Below are positions 47,203-59,420 of a stretch of 64,000 nt of DNA, piece after piece (the stretch's first letter is position 1; every line of letters begins with the position of its first letter). Under the pieces are notes generated by a model. The model was not told the DNA's origin. It saw nothing but the letters and a program-made list of their open reading frames with translations, and ran no database searches. A program made the translations under genes and the position numbers. The stretch comes from Lactuca virosa (Eukaryota > Streptophyta > Magnoliopsida > Asterales > Asteraceae): positions 171,757,929-171,821,928 of the forward strand of contig CAKMRJ010005634.1 in NCBI GenBank assembly GCA_928212115.1. The letters run 5' to 3'.

Positions 47203-47287
47203 CTTTCTCTCCTAATATCATTTCTAGCTATTTATGGTTATGAGGGCAACCCCAAAATGACTTTCTCTCCTAATATCATTTCTAGCT
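47203..47287. repeat. 27-bp direct repeat at the G2/F junction
   Basis: CTTTCTCTCCTAATATCATT plus TCTAGCT occurs at 47203-47229 and exactly again at 47261-47287. Between and after the copies are pieces resembling an inverted copia LTR tail (GGGCAACCCCAAAATGAC, TTAATCCAACA), so the junction is a scrambled LTR remnant. Confidence 0.6.
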
Positions 47288-47306
47288 TAGACACCTTAAT
47301 CCAACA

Positions 47307-49553
47307 CATCTTAGAAGCTGTGGAATAGTTTCACAACTGGCAACTCCATGAACACCACAATGCAATGGTGTGTCTAAGAGGATAAATTGAACTTTGTTAG
47401 ACATGGTCTGATCTATGATGACTTGTGCTACTAGTCCAATAAGCTTTTAGGGTTATTCCCTAGAAACAGTCGCTTACATTCTAAACATTGTACCAACTAA
47501 TAAGGTATCTAAGACACCATTCAAGATATGGAAAGGGACTCGTCCATATCTTGCATGAATCAAGGTACGATGTTGTGAAGTTTTTGTTTGTCACGAAGCG
47601 CTCGACAAACTTGAACGCATATCTGAAAGGTGTTACTTCGTTGGTTATCCCAAAGACTCATTCTGATACTTGTTTTACAAGCCTAATGTGAAAAAAAAAG
47701 TCTTTGTTGCTCAAAGGGGAGTCTTCCGAGAGAGGGAGTTGATATCTCAAGGAGCTTGTGGGATAAATATTAATCTTGATGAGATTCAAGAGTCAACCGA
47801 TGAAGAACCTGAAGTTGGCACTAGCCCTCAACAAGAGGTACAAGAACCTGTTGAGGAATCTAACATCCTTCCACCTCCACCTCGTAGATCTGATAGTGAG
47901 TGTGTCAGCCTGAGTTTTATAGTTTCCATATTATTGAGGATGATGACAATCTGTTAGTTGATAATGATCCGTGTAGCTATAAGGAAGCCTTGGCGATCCA
48001 AGAGGCTACAAAGTGGAAAGAGGCAATAGAGAGCGAGATTCAATCCATGTACGATAACCAAGTTTGGATTTTTTTTATCTTACGCATAGCCTTAGAACCG
48101 TTGGGTGAAAATTGGGTCTTTAAGAAAAAGATTGGCATTGATGGGAATATACATACATTCAAAGCTCGACGGGTTATGAAAGGTTATACTGAGACTCAGG
48201 GAATTGACTACGAGGAAACTTTCTTGCCAGTGGAAATGGTCAAATCTATTAGGATACTACTTTCCATAGTCACTTTCCATGACTACAAAATATGGCAAAT
48301 GGATGTAATGACTGTTGTTCTTAATGGAAACTAGCTAAGGATGTATATATAACTGAACCAAAAGGTTTTATATAGTCCAAGTATACAAATAGAGTGTGCA
48401 AGCTTAATAGGTCCATTTATGGACTCAAAAAAGCATCTTGTAGATGGAACATATGTTTCTCTAAGAAGATCAAAGAGTTTGGTTTCTTAAGAAATAAATA
48501 TGAACAGTGTGTGTATGTTAGAACTAGTGGGATCATTGTAGTCTTTCTCGTTCTATATGTCGATGACATATTACTCATAGGAAACGACATCCCAACGTTG
48601 CAAATTGTAAAAGATTGGCTAGGGAAATATTTCGCTATATAGGAGATGTCACGTACATACTTGGTATTAAGGTCTATAGAGATAGATCTAGCCAATTAAT
48701 TAGACTTAGCCAAAGTAGATACTTAGACAAGATATTGAAGAAATTCAAGATAGAGAATTCTAATAGAGGACTTGTACCTATGCAATATGGCACGATATTG
48801 AGTAAGATTCAATTTCCCCCGTACTAGTGAAGAACTGAATAGAATGAGTGGAGTCCTATATGCTTCTGTTATATGATCGATCATGTATGCCATGATATGT
48901 ACTAGGCATGATGTTTCATGTACCTTAAGCATATCGAGTCGTTTTTAGGCCAAAACTGGCGAAAGTTATTGGACTGCATTCAAGAACATTCTAAAGTATG
49001 TTAGGAGGACTAAGGATATGCTCTTGGTCTATGGTGGTAAAGATGAACGATGTAAAGGGTTATGTGGATGCAACTTTCCAAAATGATAAAGATGATTCTC
49101 GATCTTACTCGAGTTTTATGTTATTAATCAATAGAGGAGCAGTGACTTGGAGGAGTTCCTAGTAGGAGACCGTGGCAGATTCGATGACAGAGTAGGAGTA
49201 TATAGCAGTTAGTGAAGATGCAAAAGAGGCAATGTTATTGAAGAAGTTCATCAATGATTTGTGTGTTGTTCCGAGCATATCTGAACCCATTGAGATCTTC
49301 TGCGAAAATGAGGGTGCAGTCGTTTTTGAGTAAAGAACCCCGAGATCACAAATGCTCAAGACATATACTTAGAAAGTTCCAATACATCAGAAATCTTGTG
49401 GAAGACAAAGAATTCATAGCGAGTCGTGTACTATCTGAATATAATCCAACTGATCTTCTTACCAAACCATTGTCACAGATCAAGCATGATTCCCATACTA
49501 GACCGATGGGCATTGGATTTTCTAGTAAGTTGTTTTGTTTACTTAGTTTGTAG
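47307..49553 (+). pseudogene. Element F pol relic: integrase end, RT, RNase H
   Basis: Recognisable pieces: FVAQRGVFRERELISQGACG (47690-47760), NPCSYKEALAIQEATKWKEA-like RT start (47960), FKKKIGIDGNIHTFKARR (48120), GIDYEETFLPV, IWQMDVMTVVLNGN, SIYGLKKASCRWN (48410), catalytic YVDD at 48556-48567, then RNase H pieces to 49553 (SRHILRKFQYIRNLVEDKEF). At least six frameshifts or stops. Confidence 0.8.
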
Positions 49554-50413
49554 TTTGATATTTTGGAACTGATACAAATTGTATTTTATCTAATTTGGTG
49601 ATTATTTCGTGGAGATTTAATAATAAACTTTTGCTACCATTTGCATTAATATATTATGTGTTCCCTTGTGCATGTTTAGAACCACTTCCAAAATATTAAC
49701 TTATTCAAAGTTCCACAATCAGTCCTACTCTTGGAAGTAAGTAGTGATTTAAGATTGTCATAGAGCATGGTAGATTGTTCATAAGAATGAACGTAACATA
49801 TCATGCGAGCAATACTCATGAGTAATTGAAAATGGAGATTTTAAGTATTAGGGTAACCACACTTAGAGATTACTCCATGGATCATGTCATGAGTAATTCT
49901 AAGATGACTATATTTCATATTCTTCAAATGGATATACATGAGGTTCTGTTCTACAATTTGTTGTGTCTTCGTTTTTCGCCAACGTTGTTCGTAAGTGGAA
50001 GCAAAACAGGGGCTGATCATATATTACATGAGGAATAGTACAAGCCTAAAATTTATTGATCCTTCTTCCATAATATGAGAAGTAAATATCTTTGGGGCCC
50101 TCAATGATTTGGTGGTTACAATCAAATGCTTGGCTGGGCTGAGACTAAGTTGATCAGATCAACAGTCAGTCTCATAAGGTCACCACAAGCCTAGATTTAG
50201 AAACACAATCTTGAACACTAATATTGACCCATGATCCATGACTCGGGTTCATATAGATATCATAAAGATCAAAGGAATTTTAAATCACTACTTTAAGGCT
50301 TGTGTATTGCAAAGTTGCAATAAGTACAGTAGTTGCAAGTGGACTGCATACAAGCTATCTATTGTTAGTAAGTATTGACCGGACTATTGTTGGTGGCTAG
50401 TGTAAGTGGGAGG
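49554..50413 (+). other. Element F 3' untranslated region
   Basis: No coding potential. Shares short blocks with the C 3' untranslated region (GCATGTTTAGAAC, GTTCCACAATCAGTC, TATTTCATATTCTTCAAA, GGGGCCCTCAATGATTTGG), so the long conserved 3' region is a property of the wider lineage. Confidence 0.6.
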
Positions 50414-51129
50414 TTTTGGAAGATGGTGCCCATATCCAAAAGTCAATAATATTACTATAAATAGCGGTGCTCTTTTGGGTTACACTCAAGAATAAATATG
50501 AGTTGAACTAGAAAGAAATTAAATTATAGGGACTAGTTTGTTGATTAATTAACTAACTAATTATTTAATTAATTAAATGAAACATGAGATTCTGGAATGT
50601 TCCAGATAAAAGATTTAAATATCAGGATAATTACTAAAGTTAGAGAAAATTATTCTGAGCCCTGATATTTATATGTTAGGGTTTGAATCATTTCCCTATA
50701 AATAGAGATGCCAATACCCAGATTCAAAAGTTAGAGAAATCAGTCAAAACCCTAAAAATTCTTCAACGCACTGCGTTCCTCTCGCCACGCTCTACGTAGA
50801 GTTGTTTTGGTGTCAGGTCATTCCGAATTTTGGTGTGCTTTCTGTTGGGGTGTTTTCCAGTCTGTTGTTTGATTCTTGGGTGCAATCACAATACAACGAT
50901 TCTACTTTGGATCCTCCAAGTCTTTTTAACTGGTGAAATCAAAGAAATCAAAGAATACAAGTATGTGTATTATATCACTCTTTGTTTCGTTTATGTAGTA
51001 GTTGCCTAGATCTGGTAAACAAAGGTGCCTTATGAGTTCTCTTTCAAAAAAAAAGGTGCCTTATGAGTTATAAATTTTTTGTTGCTTTCACTACCCTTTG
51101 GTTACCTAAAGGACTCTCATAACCCAACA
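50414..51129 (+). repeat. Element F 3' LTR
   Basis: About 716 bp from TTTTGGAAGATGG (first bases mutated from TG) to ATAACCCAACA. TATAAATA at 50697-50704. Confidence 0.75.
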
Positions 51130-52640
51130 AAAACACATACACATAACTATTCCCAAATCCCATAACTACTCCCAAATTTCATTAAAGTTGCTAAGATGAA
51201 CAAACTCTCTATATGAGCTTTTCATCAAAGTTATAATATAATCCCATGATAGTTTCTTATCATACATAGCATAAACGTTAATGGAGGAAATAATTAATCT
51301 AATCACTTTCTCACCCCTTCAACCGCCATAAAATATTACATACTCATAAACTCGATGTTTAATGAACATTAATGGATCCTAGAAACTAGAATCCATCTCC
51401 AAATCCCTCTTGCCGACGGACATGCAAAATCAAACTGTAAATTACCCCATGGAGCAAGAATCATCCATAAATACATATCTATCATGGTTTTGTGGATATA
51501 TAGTAACATAATGCAAAGGCCAAACATAAACCCTTAATCCATCCACATTTTTACCTCCCTGAATTCTATGTTATTTAGTGGAAAGTATATTCATTGGAAA
51601 CCATCTCACTAACTAACTTCCCAAGACCTTTTATACTTTCTCTCATATGAACTCCCACTGGTTACAATCACAATGGTATTAGAATTTCATCAATAATAGA
51701 GAATATATGTCGTTCTTTATTCCTTGACGAAATAAATACAATTGCTCTCCAATTATTGTATAAATCATACTTGATTCCAAACATAACCATGAACTAGTAT
51801 AAGCTTGACATCATTTCAAATAGAAGTTTTTTTATAAAAATTATTTGGTCCTGCTTCCAAACTTAACCATACAGATTCGAGAACCGAACCCAAAAACCGC
51901 TTCTTTATACCTCTCAAATGAAGCACAAACTCATATACAACATGTTATATTTCCCATCTGGTCCAAACTGTATCCAATTTATTGATCTTTACTATCGATC
52001 AAAATAGATCAAGTTTCACAAGTTTGTACTAATGTTCAAACTTTTGCTTCTGTGATTGGAAAATTCCTATTGGCACCAACTATCACCTTGATACTATGTT
52101 ACACGAATTTATAAATTTACCAGAATCTCAAAAGCGTTGTTTCATAGAAAGATAAATTGTTTTAAGGGCAACACACAAGTTTTATATGCTATAAATAAAG
52201 GGTTAATGTCACATATCAGTGGCAAGTTTATGTGTAATTGGGTGGGTCACTTGACCCACCTTTTTTATCTTTGTATAAAAAATTATATAAAATAAAAATT
52301 GTGACCTATCTAAAAAAATTGCAAATGAACCACCTTAATATCTTTGGCAATAAAAAAGGGTAAAAATTAGATTTTTGAATTCCATCAATTTTAATAGCCC
52401 TGTATCTTTTCATGTATAATCCAATATGCATAGCCAAATACAATTTACAATAAAAAAAATAAAAAAATTGAATCACAAATCAATCGTTTCACAACACATT
52501 AACATTCAATCTTCAATTCTTCATAATTTTCAATCTAATTTACAACCATCGGAAAATATATTCTACTTTGTTAACTTTGTGAAAATTGATTAAACTATGT
52601 GAAAATTCTATTTCCAATTCTAGTATTCCATGAGCATCAA
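51130..52640. other. Unassigned DNA between F and J
   Basis: No coding frame that I trust. CCTTGATACTATGTTACACG at 52087-52106 resembles an inverted copia primer site next to an LTR end, but no LTR pair is visible. A short GGTCACTTGACCCACC palindrome lies near 52246-52261. Confidence 0.3.
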
Positions 52641-52665
52641 AAAGTCGACAAAGCCACTATTGTAA

Positions 52666-52775
52666 TTCATGAATTGAATATTCATAATTTAGTTGTAGGT
52701 TTAATTGTATTCGTGAATTGAATATTCATAATTTAGTTGTAGGTTTAATTCGCGAATTGAATATTCATAATTGAA
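52666..52775. repeat. ~46-bp tandem repeat, about 2.5 units
   Basis: GAATTGAATATTCATAATTT plus AGTTGTAGGTTTAATT is repeated, then a partial third unit. AT-rich, with internal GAATATTC palindromes. Confidence 0.7.
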
Positions 52776-52785
52776 TATGACAGGC

Positions 52786-53035
52786 ACTAAGTCCATAGCT
52801 GCCAATGCTCGTTCGTAAAACACTAAATCAATAGCTGCTAATCTTCATTTATCAGGCACTAAGTCCATAGCTACCAGCGTTGATCTAACAGGTACTAAGT
52901 CCATAGCTACCAGCGTTTCTCTAACAGGTACTAAGTCCATAGCTACCAGTGTTTATCTAATAGACACTAAGTCCATAGCTGCCGATGTTATTTATTAGAC
53001 ACTAAGTCTATAGTTGCCAATGTTTACTCATACTA
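52786..53035. repeat. 36-bp minisatellite, seven units, in J
   Basis: Each unit starts (C/T)ACTAA(G/A)TC(C/A/T)ATAG(C/T)T and is 35-36 nt long (the first is 40). The central units are the most alike (TACCAGCGTT), while outer ones diverge. That pattern is typical of unequal crossing-over. Confidence 0.85.
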
Positions 53036-54148
53036 TCTTTCATCTCTCATCGTTCATCTACCCATGTTTTACCCAACATATTCGTAGATATAAAATACAT
53101 ATACAGTTTAAATCATTTAAAACATGTATAAAATAGTTCATCTAGCATAGAAAGCAAGTATTCAAATAATATGCACACATAGCACGTAATTTATATAAAA
53201 TACTTCATATCTATGTGTAAGATGAAAGTAACTATGCACTCACTTGTTAAAGTGATGATTCCAAACTCGGACAGCGCTTCGCTTCTTAACAATATAATTT
53301 CCTTCGACGAAACCTAATATTATTATCACTAGATTTTAGTCTAATATTTACCATGACTAATTATTAGTCTTAGCATTATTATTATTATATAAGCGTTTAA
53401 ACAATATTTTCCAACCACTATGTACAGACAGGGGTCAGACATAAAACACCGGATGGCAGGTCCATTTTGGCATATAGCACTTCTAAAATCGAACAACCCT
53501 ATGCGGCCCTTTACACCAATTTTCCCGTACCGCAAGAAGTTAAAAAGATATTATAACGACACTTATATAAGTCATAATAATAGCCCAAATATTTATTATA
53601 AGTTCATAATAATAATAATAATTTTAAATATAAACTATACTTAAAATAGGGTAAGCATAACTTACTTACAAGGAGGTTTTAGCTAGGAGTCGGGCTCTGC
53701 AGAGGCATAACTTCGTCGCTGAATCTTTCTAAGAAAGATTCTTGCAGCGCTTCAGCGCTCACCTTACTATACTAAAAACTACAGAAAGAGAAGTCGAATC
53801 ACGAGGGACCGAAATGCTCGGGGGATAAGAAGAGAAAGACTCTTGAATCAAGAGAATGGTGTAAGAAATATGAGAGCTAGAGGCTCTTATTTACAGTAAT
53901 TGAATTTTCAAAAACTACCCTCCATAATTACTTAATGACCTTATAGTTATATAAACAACTAAACACCCCTTTATAATACTATTTTAAATAGATTTAACGA
54001 TATTTGTACTAAACTAATGTCGAAAGTACTCAACAATAGTCTTATAATGATCGCATCGTCGATACCTTTCTAATGATATATACATTTGTATATATATGTA
54101 TACGTATATATTATTTATACTTTATTTTAATACGTAAATATGTTATTA

Positions 54149-54700
54149 TAATTTATAACTCGTTCATACGAACTCCGTTTATGACGTTCTTTATATCCAC
54201 GTATAGGCGGGACCGTACCCTACAACTTTCGTTTAGACTCTGTCGGCTAATTTTGACTTTATTTTTAAAGTTATATTTTTAACAGGCCGGGACAGGAAAA
54301 GTCCGTAAAAAATTCATAACTTCTTCATCCGACGTCCGTTTTCGTCTGTCTTTTTACCGTTGCGCTACTAATAATGAGATCTTCAATTCTCATTTAGGTT
54401 GTGTTGGCCAAAAACGGCTCGATCTAAAATTCGAATTTCGGGTTGTGCACTGTTGTGCCAAATCTTAGAAAAATCATAACTTCCTCATACGAAGTCAGAT
54501 TTTGACGTTCTTTTTATGCACACTCTCAGTTTAACGTATACTACGACTGTCGTTTAGATCGCTAAGGCTAGAAAGTATTTTATCATAAATTCACTTTTTA
54601 CGATTCCCGGTGTCGTGCCGGTTTTGCCGAAAAACTTCGACGGGACATAACTTCTTTGTTATAACTCGGATTTCAGCGTTTTTTATATGTACGAAACCCT
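54149..54700 (-). repeat. Four spaced U3 motifs in J
   Basis: Degenerate copies of CATAACTTC(T)TCATACGAA..CCG..TTTTGACGTTCTTTATAT start at about 54149, 54313, 54472 and 54646, spaced 159-174 nt. Another copy is in solo LTR I near 46451. Role unknown. Confidence 0.6.
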
Positions 54701-54816
54701 TGTGACATATAATATAACTTGGTTAAGATTATTCATTCTAAATAATCTTCTTTCAAAAAGTCATTTTTGACGCTTATTGTCTCTAAAGTGACTAGCCCGA
54801 ATCTACGGGCGTTACA

Positions 54817-56331
54817 GTGGTTCTGCTACTCCCTCACCCAATCCAAAGGAAGCAGAGTGCTTCCATTGTCATGAAAAGGGGCATTGGAAACGAAGCTGCC
54901 CTAAATAGTTGCAGGACATTAAGGATGGGAAGATAAAGCCCACATTCGCATGTATTTACACTATTCAATCTAAAAACTCATCACATGTTAGTTCTTGGGT
55001 CCTTGATACGGGATGTGGTTTTCACATTTGTTCTGACTTGCAGGGTCTAAGAAGAAGTGGGATGTGGAGCATGGAAAGATGAACCTGATCATGGGGAATA
55101 GGAAAGCGTCGTCTGTCACTAAGATTGGAGTTTATTCTTTAGTGCTTAGTAGTGGGTTAGGGTTAGAATTGAATAATTGTTGCTACTCGTCAGAGATGAC
55201 AAGAAATAATATTTCCTTTCATGCTTTCTACAGACAAGGTTTTAGATTTTCGTTTAATAATGAAATTGGTTCTATTAATGCTTTCTATAATGGTACTCTT
55301 TATTTTGAAGCATTGCCTTGTAATGGAGTATATGAAATTGTGATGGTTGTTGATAACTTAGGAAATGATGTGTTACATATTGATTCATCTAATGGTCCAG
55401 ACAAAGAATGCTTGTGGCATTGTCGTTTTGGACATGTTAACAAGAAGTGCATAACCCAACTCTAAAAGGATGGAGTGTTGGAGTCATTTGACCTTAGGTC
55501 GGATGACACGTGCGAGTTTTGTTTGCTTGGAAAGATGACCAAGTCGCCTTTCACTGGTTCTTGTGAAAGAGGTGAGGGTTTATTGGATCTCATACATACA
55601 GATGTATGTGGGCCCTTCAGATGCACCACAAGGGATGCAAATCGCTTCTACGTGACTTTTACTGATGATTATAACAGATATGGGTATATCTACTTAATCA
55701 AGCATAATTCAGAAACCTTTGAAAAGTTCAAAGAGCTTAAACAAGAAGTAGAGAATCAATTGGGCAGGAAGATAAAGATGCTCAGAACTAATAGAGTTGG
55801 TAAGTCTCTTAGTATCGAGTTCCGCGAGTATCTTAAGGAATGTGGAATTGTTTCACAATTACCGTTACCTAGGACACCATAACTTAATGGTGTGATTGAG
55901 AGGCGCAATCAAACCTTGTTGGACATGGTTCATTCCATGATGAGTCGAGCTTTGTTACCTATCTCATTCTGGGGTATGCCTTAGAGACTGTCGCCCATAT
56001 CCTTAATCTAGTCCCAACTAAGATGGTTACCAAAACACCTCACGAGATGTGGACATGGAAGGTTCCCTCGTTAGCACATATCAAGGTTTGGGGTTGCAAG
56101 GCTTTCGTAAGACGAGAGACTCATGACAAGCTTGAACCTCGTAGTGAGCGTTGTATTTTCATCGGCTACCCACAGAAATCCTTTGGATATTTGTTCTATA
56201 GACCTAGTGAGAACGTGGTCTTCGTAGCACAAAGGGGTGTCTTTCGTGAAAGAGAACTCATATGCCCAGAGGATAGTGGGAGGCAAATTGACCTTTAAGA
56301 GATTCAAGAGTTAAGCGATGAAGGAACCTCT
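54817..56331 (+). pseudogene. Element E: copia gag end, protease and integrase, cut by D
   Basis: Starts in the gag zinc knuckle (CFHCHEKGHWKRSC) directly after J. It continues with protease having an intact LDTGCG (about 55005), pre-integrase (LWHCRFGHVNKK, CEFC), integrase core (IHTDVCGPF, FTDDYNRYG, NGVIERRNQTL) and integrase C-terminus to EDSGRQIDL. Stops at about 54907, 55463, 55880 and 56297 and frameshifts near 55070 and 55970 make it inactive. The frame ends at 56331 where D is inserted; C shows the uninterrupted sequence (GGAACCTCTAACACTGG, 20567-20583). RT and RNase H lie beyond the window. Confidence 0.88.
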
Positions 56332-57083
56332 TGTTGGATTAATGTCTAAGTCCATAACTATATTTGGTATGTACTTGACCCGACCCGGCATGGTCCATTT
56401 GGGTTGCACTTCACCGGCACAATTTATATGGATAGTCTTTTGAGAATAGTATATTTATGATTTATATTAATATATTATAAGTTCTAATATATTAATATGG
56501 AATCATATTATTTAATTAGTATTGATCAAGAATTAATTTAGAATTAATTAAGTGATCAAAAAGAACTAATTAAATATGGACTCTTATATATATGGAATGG
56601 GCCAAGTTCATTTAGGTTGGGCTAAGCTTTCATGGATGGTCCATGGAGCTTTTAACCCATGGATCCTATGTAAATGAAAGGTCATGGGTATTAGGGTTTA
56701 CATGGATGTAACCCTAATCCTCCATAATATATAAAGGGGTCCTTGGCTCACAAAATTGAAACAAGTGTGTGAAAATAAGAGTGGGCCGATTTTAGTGTGC
56801 ATACATATTCTCTCAAGTTCTTCCAAGGTGTTTTGGTGATTTGTGATTCCATTTGAGGCTTCCACACTATTGGGGCTAAGCTCTTAAAGCTTGAAGACAT
56901 CAAGTTACATCAAAAGGTACGTCATCTAACTAGAACTTTGTAGTATAGGTGCTTCATAATATGCTAGTTAGGATGAAACCTTGGAATAGTTAATATTTGC
57001 ATGTATAATAGAGAAAACATAGATCCAAGGTTTATAGGGTTGCATGTACACCATAGGAGTGTTAGAATGCTCAAAACCCAACA
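56332..57083 (+). repeat. Element D 5' LTR
   Basis: TGTTGGATTAATGTC to AAACCCAACA. TATATAAAG at 56728-56736. The primer site GTGGTATCAGAGCCA follows at 57084-57098. Confidence 0.95.
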
Positions 57084-57098
57084 GTGGTATCAGAGCCA
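57084..57098 (+). other. Element D primer-binding site (tRNA-iMet)
   Basis: GTGGTATCAGAGCCA adjoins the LTR; the same site is used by B and C. Confidence 0.93.
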
Positions 57099-58744
57099 TG
57101 GGTTGTTTTCTGTTATATTGATGCAAATGTTTTATTTTCAAGTTGAAAAAAAAAGAAAAAAAAACATGACGTTTGTCAAATTTTAAGATAATTACTTGTT
57201 TTGTGAAAAACGAATTATTTGTAAAATTTGAATCATTTGTTATATGAGTTGAATTAGGTCAAATTTAGTAGAAGATAAAATGATATGATTATTTTATTAG
57301 TTTTAAAAGTTTGATCTAAATGTTTTAAGGAGTTACATATTTTGTCATAAAATTTTGGAGCTCAAAAGTTTTTTTTTTAAATTTGTGATCTTAAGGGTTT
57401 TTGAAACTTTTCATAAGTTATGGATATGAAAGTTTTTTTAAAAAAAAAAAATTTTGATTCAAAGTTTTTATGGAGTTACAAAATTTGGTGTTAATGTTTT
57501 AAAGAATTCCATAACTTGTTCTTAAGTTATGGAACATGGAAAGTTTCATCATAAAACACCATTAATTCCATAAGTTATGGAATCCAAAGGTTTTCAAGAA
57601 TTACAAAACTTGCCCTCAAGTTTTGGAATTTGAGAAAAGTTTTTTATGAAAAAAGAATTGAATTCTAAAACTCTTGGGTTCATAACTTAAACAATTAATT
57701 AAATGGTTTTAATTTTGAGTTTAATAATTGGAATTATGATGTTTTGTTGAATAGTTCAAATTAACTCTTATGGACTTTATTAATAGTTAATTAAAGCGTT
57801 TAATTAAAAGAGTATTATTAATCCATAAATATATGGTTTGAGTTTAATTAAATTAAAAGTCTAGTTTAATTAATAGATTAAACCACCAAGTATTATAAAT
57901 GTCTAAAATACACCCTTATACTATTATAATATTAAAAGTTTAATATATTATATGTATAAGAGCAAGTCGTCTTACCATTAGTAGGCCTCATTCACGAAGC
58001 CGGTCTATAAGGGGGGTATAAGGTTACTGCCTATAAAATGGCAGTTTAATGGGTGTCCACTCTCACTCACCGTTTCCTTGACCGGTGGAGGGTCGTTAGC
58101 CGAACAGGTAGGACAAGGACTATAATTCTCCCTTCATTATAAGTATAATGATAAATACTAAGTAACTAAACACTTATAAATTCCCAATCTTAGTTACTTA
58201 GGAAAATGTGAATAAGGTGCTAATCCATGAAATTACACTTTGCACTTTGTTTAAGCTGTTAGTGGAGCGTGTGTGGTTAACCGGCACACTAACCTGGACT
58301 TAACAAGGTAGGCAAAGGGTAACTTAATGTTTATCATAGTATCGTTGAGCGTGTGTGGTTAACCGGCACATCGATTGAGGGGTAAATATTAAGGGTACCA
58401 AGTATATTTGCATGGTTACTTCACACCTTGTTTTGTGATCCTCGGCATCCCAGTCACAAAACCTGAAGGGCACACTCGAGATTGAAACATGCCATTGAAA
58501 AGTTCAATGAATCTCAAAAGAATCTAGGAGTTTCAAAACCAATTAAAACCTAATAATACATTTCGTTTATCTTGGTGGAAATTGGTGAATCGTCATTCAC
58601 CTACCTTCAAATATTTTATAGCTTGGATTACGGCATCCCTCTTCCAAGTTATAAAATAGTTTGTTGGGTCCTAGCCTTAATATATCATATTGGGTGTTAT
58701 ATTAAGGACTTAAATCAACTTTACGTGAATTTCTCCCATTGTTG
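57099..58744 (+). other. Element D leader with alpha and beta stem-loops
   Basis: Long AT-rich untranslated leader. Alpha1 is 58259-58292 (TTAGTG with CACTAA), alpha2 58342-58374, beta1 58431-58461 (8-bp stem) and beta2 58605-58651. In beta2 one stem pair is G-C where A has G-T, so pairing is kept. Another hairpin (TGGGTG with CACTCA, near 58049) encloses TCCACTC and is also present in A and C. Confidence 0.75.
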
Positions 58745-59420
58745 ATGTCTGGTTTAGACAACAATGATCTTCCCAAACCAAGCTTTCCTAATGAATATGA
58801 CTTCCCGAGTTTGGCTCATGGAAGTCATACTTCTCTTCCTCCACCTCCTCCAATTATTCTCCCTAACCCACAAGTTCAAGGTCACTCAAGCCCTAATGGC
58901 AAGCAAGGTCTATGTGTGATCACATCTTAGAGATGAAGTCACATATTGACAAGCCGGGAGAGTTGGGTGTCAAAGTCTTGAGAAAGTTGGATGTTCAATC
59001 ACTTTCTAAGTCACATAGTGAGTTCCTTTGGGACTACTATGAAACAACTATGACATGAACCTTAATGATCATATCTATTTGCTTGGTGCTGCTGAATCAG
59101 CAATGATTTGGAGGATAGTAAAGCAAATTTGATTAGAAGATCAACTTCCCAAACTTTATGGACTTTGAAATGGTGACACTGGAAATCCAGAAAAAGCATT
59201 CTCTTCCCAATGGAAAGGGATTGGCCATAGTCAACCCGGTTGACCAAATGGTAAAGAGAAAGGCTAAGTCTGAGATAGTCCCATTACCAAAGGGTCCATA
59301 TGTTTATTTTGCCAAAGGAAGGGGCGTTGATTGCAAAGCTGCCAAATTTACCTAAGGATGTTAAAGTCAATAAGTTTGACTCTACATCAGGTAAGCCCAT
59401 TATCTAACTCTGTTAAGTTC
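58745..59420 (+). pseudogene. Element D gag relic, short form
   Basis: ATG at 58745 opens MSGLDNNDLPKPSFPNEYDF and PPPPPIILPNPQVQ, as in A and B. Further on are KRKAKSEIVPL and a destroyed knuckle (YFAKGRGVDCKAAKFT). Small deletions and stops break it. Since D moved very recently, its own Gag was probably not needed, and Gag and Pol were supplied in trans. Confidence 0.75.

Larger units (their letters stand above)
47307..51129 (+). mobile_element. Element F: 5'-truncated Angela-like copia
   Basis: Starts inside integrase and runs through RT, RNase H, an ~850-nt 3' untranslated region, a polypurine tract (GTAAGTGGGAGG, 50402-50413) and a 3' LTR (50414-51129). Gag, protease, 5' LTR and leader are missing. 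Related to C, E and H, with its own LTR family. Confidence 0.8.
52640..54816 (-). repeat. Element J: truncated long LTR (Tekay-like), minus strand
   Basis: The right end GGGCGTTACA at 54816 reads TGTAACGCCCGTAGATTCGG on the minus strand, a typical gypsy LTR start from memory. It directly abuts copia E inside gag. Minus-strand U3 holds four spaced copies of a TACGAACTCCG..GACGTTCTTTATAT motif, shared with solo LTR I. Towards the left come 36-bp and ~46-bp tandem repeats. The left end and target duplication were not found, so it is truncated. Confidence 0.55.

Noticed and set aside
52087..52106. Possible inverted copia primer site and LTR end
   Set aside because: The match to the tRNA-iMet complement is weak and no paired LTR or polypurine tract is visible nearby.
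52786..53035. CRISPR-like array
   Set aside because: The 36-nt units are contiguous tandem repeats without unique spacers, and the DNA is plant-like.
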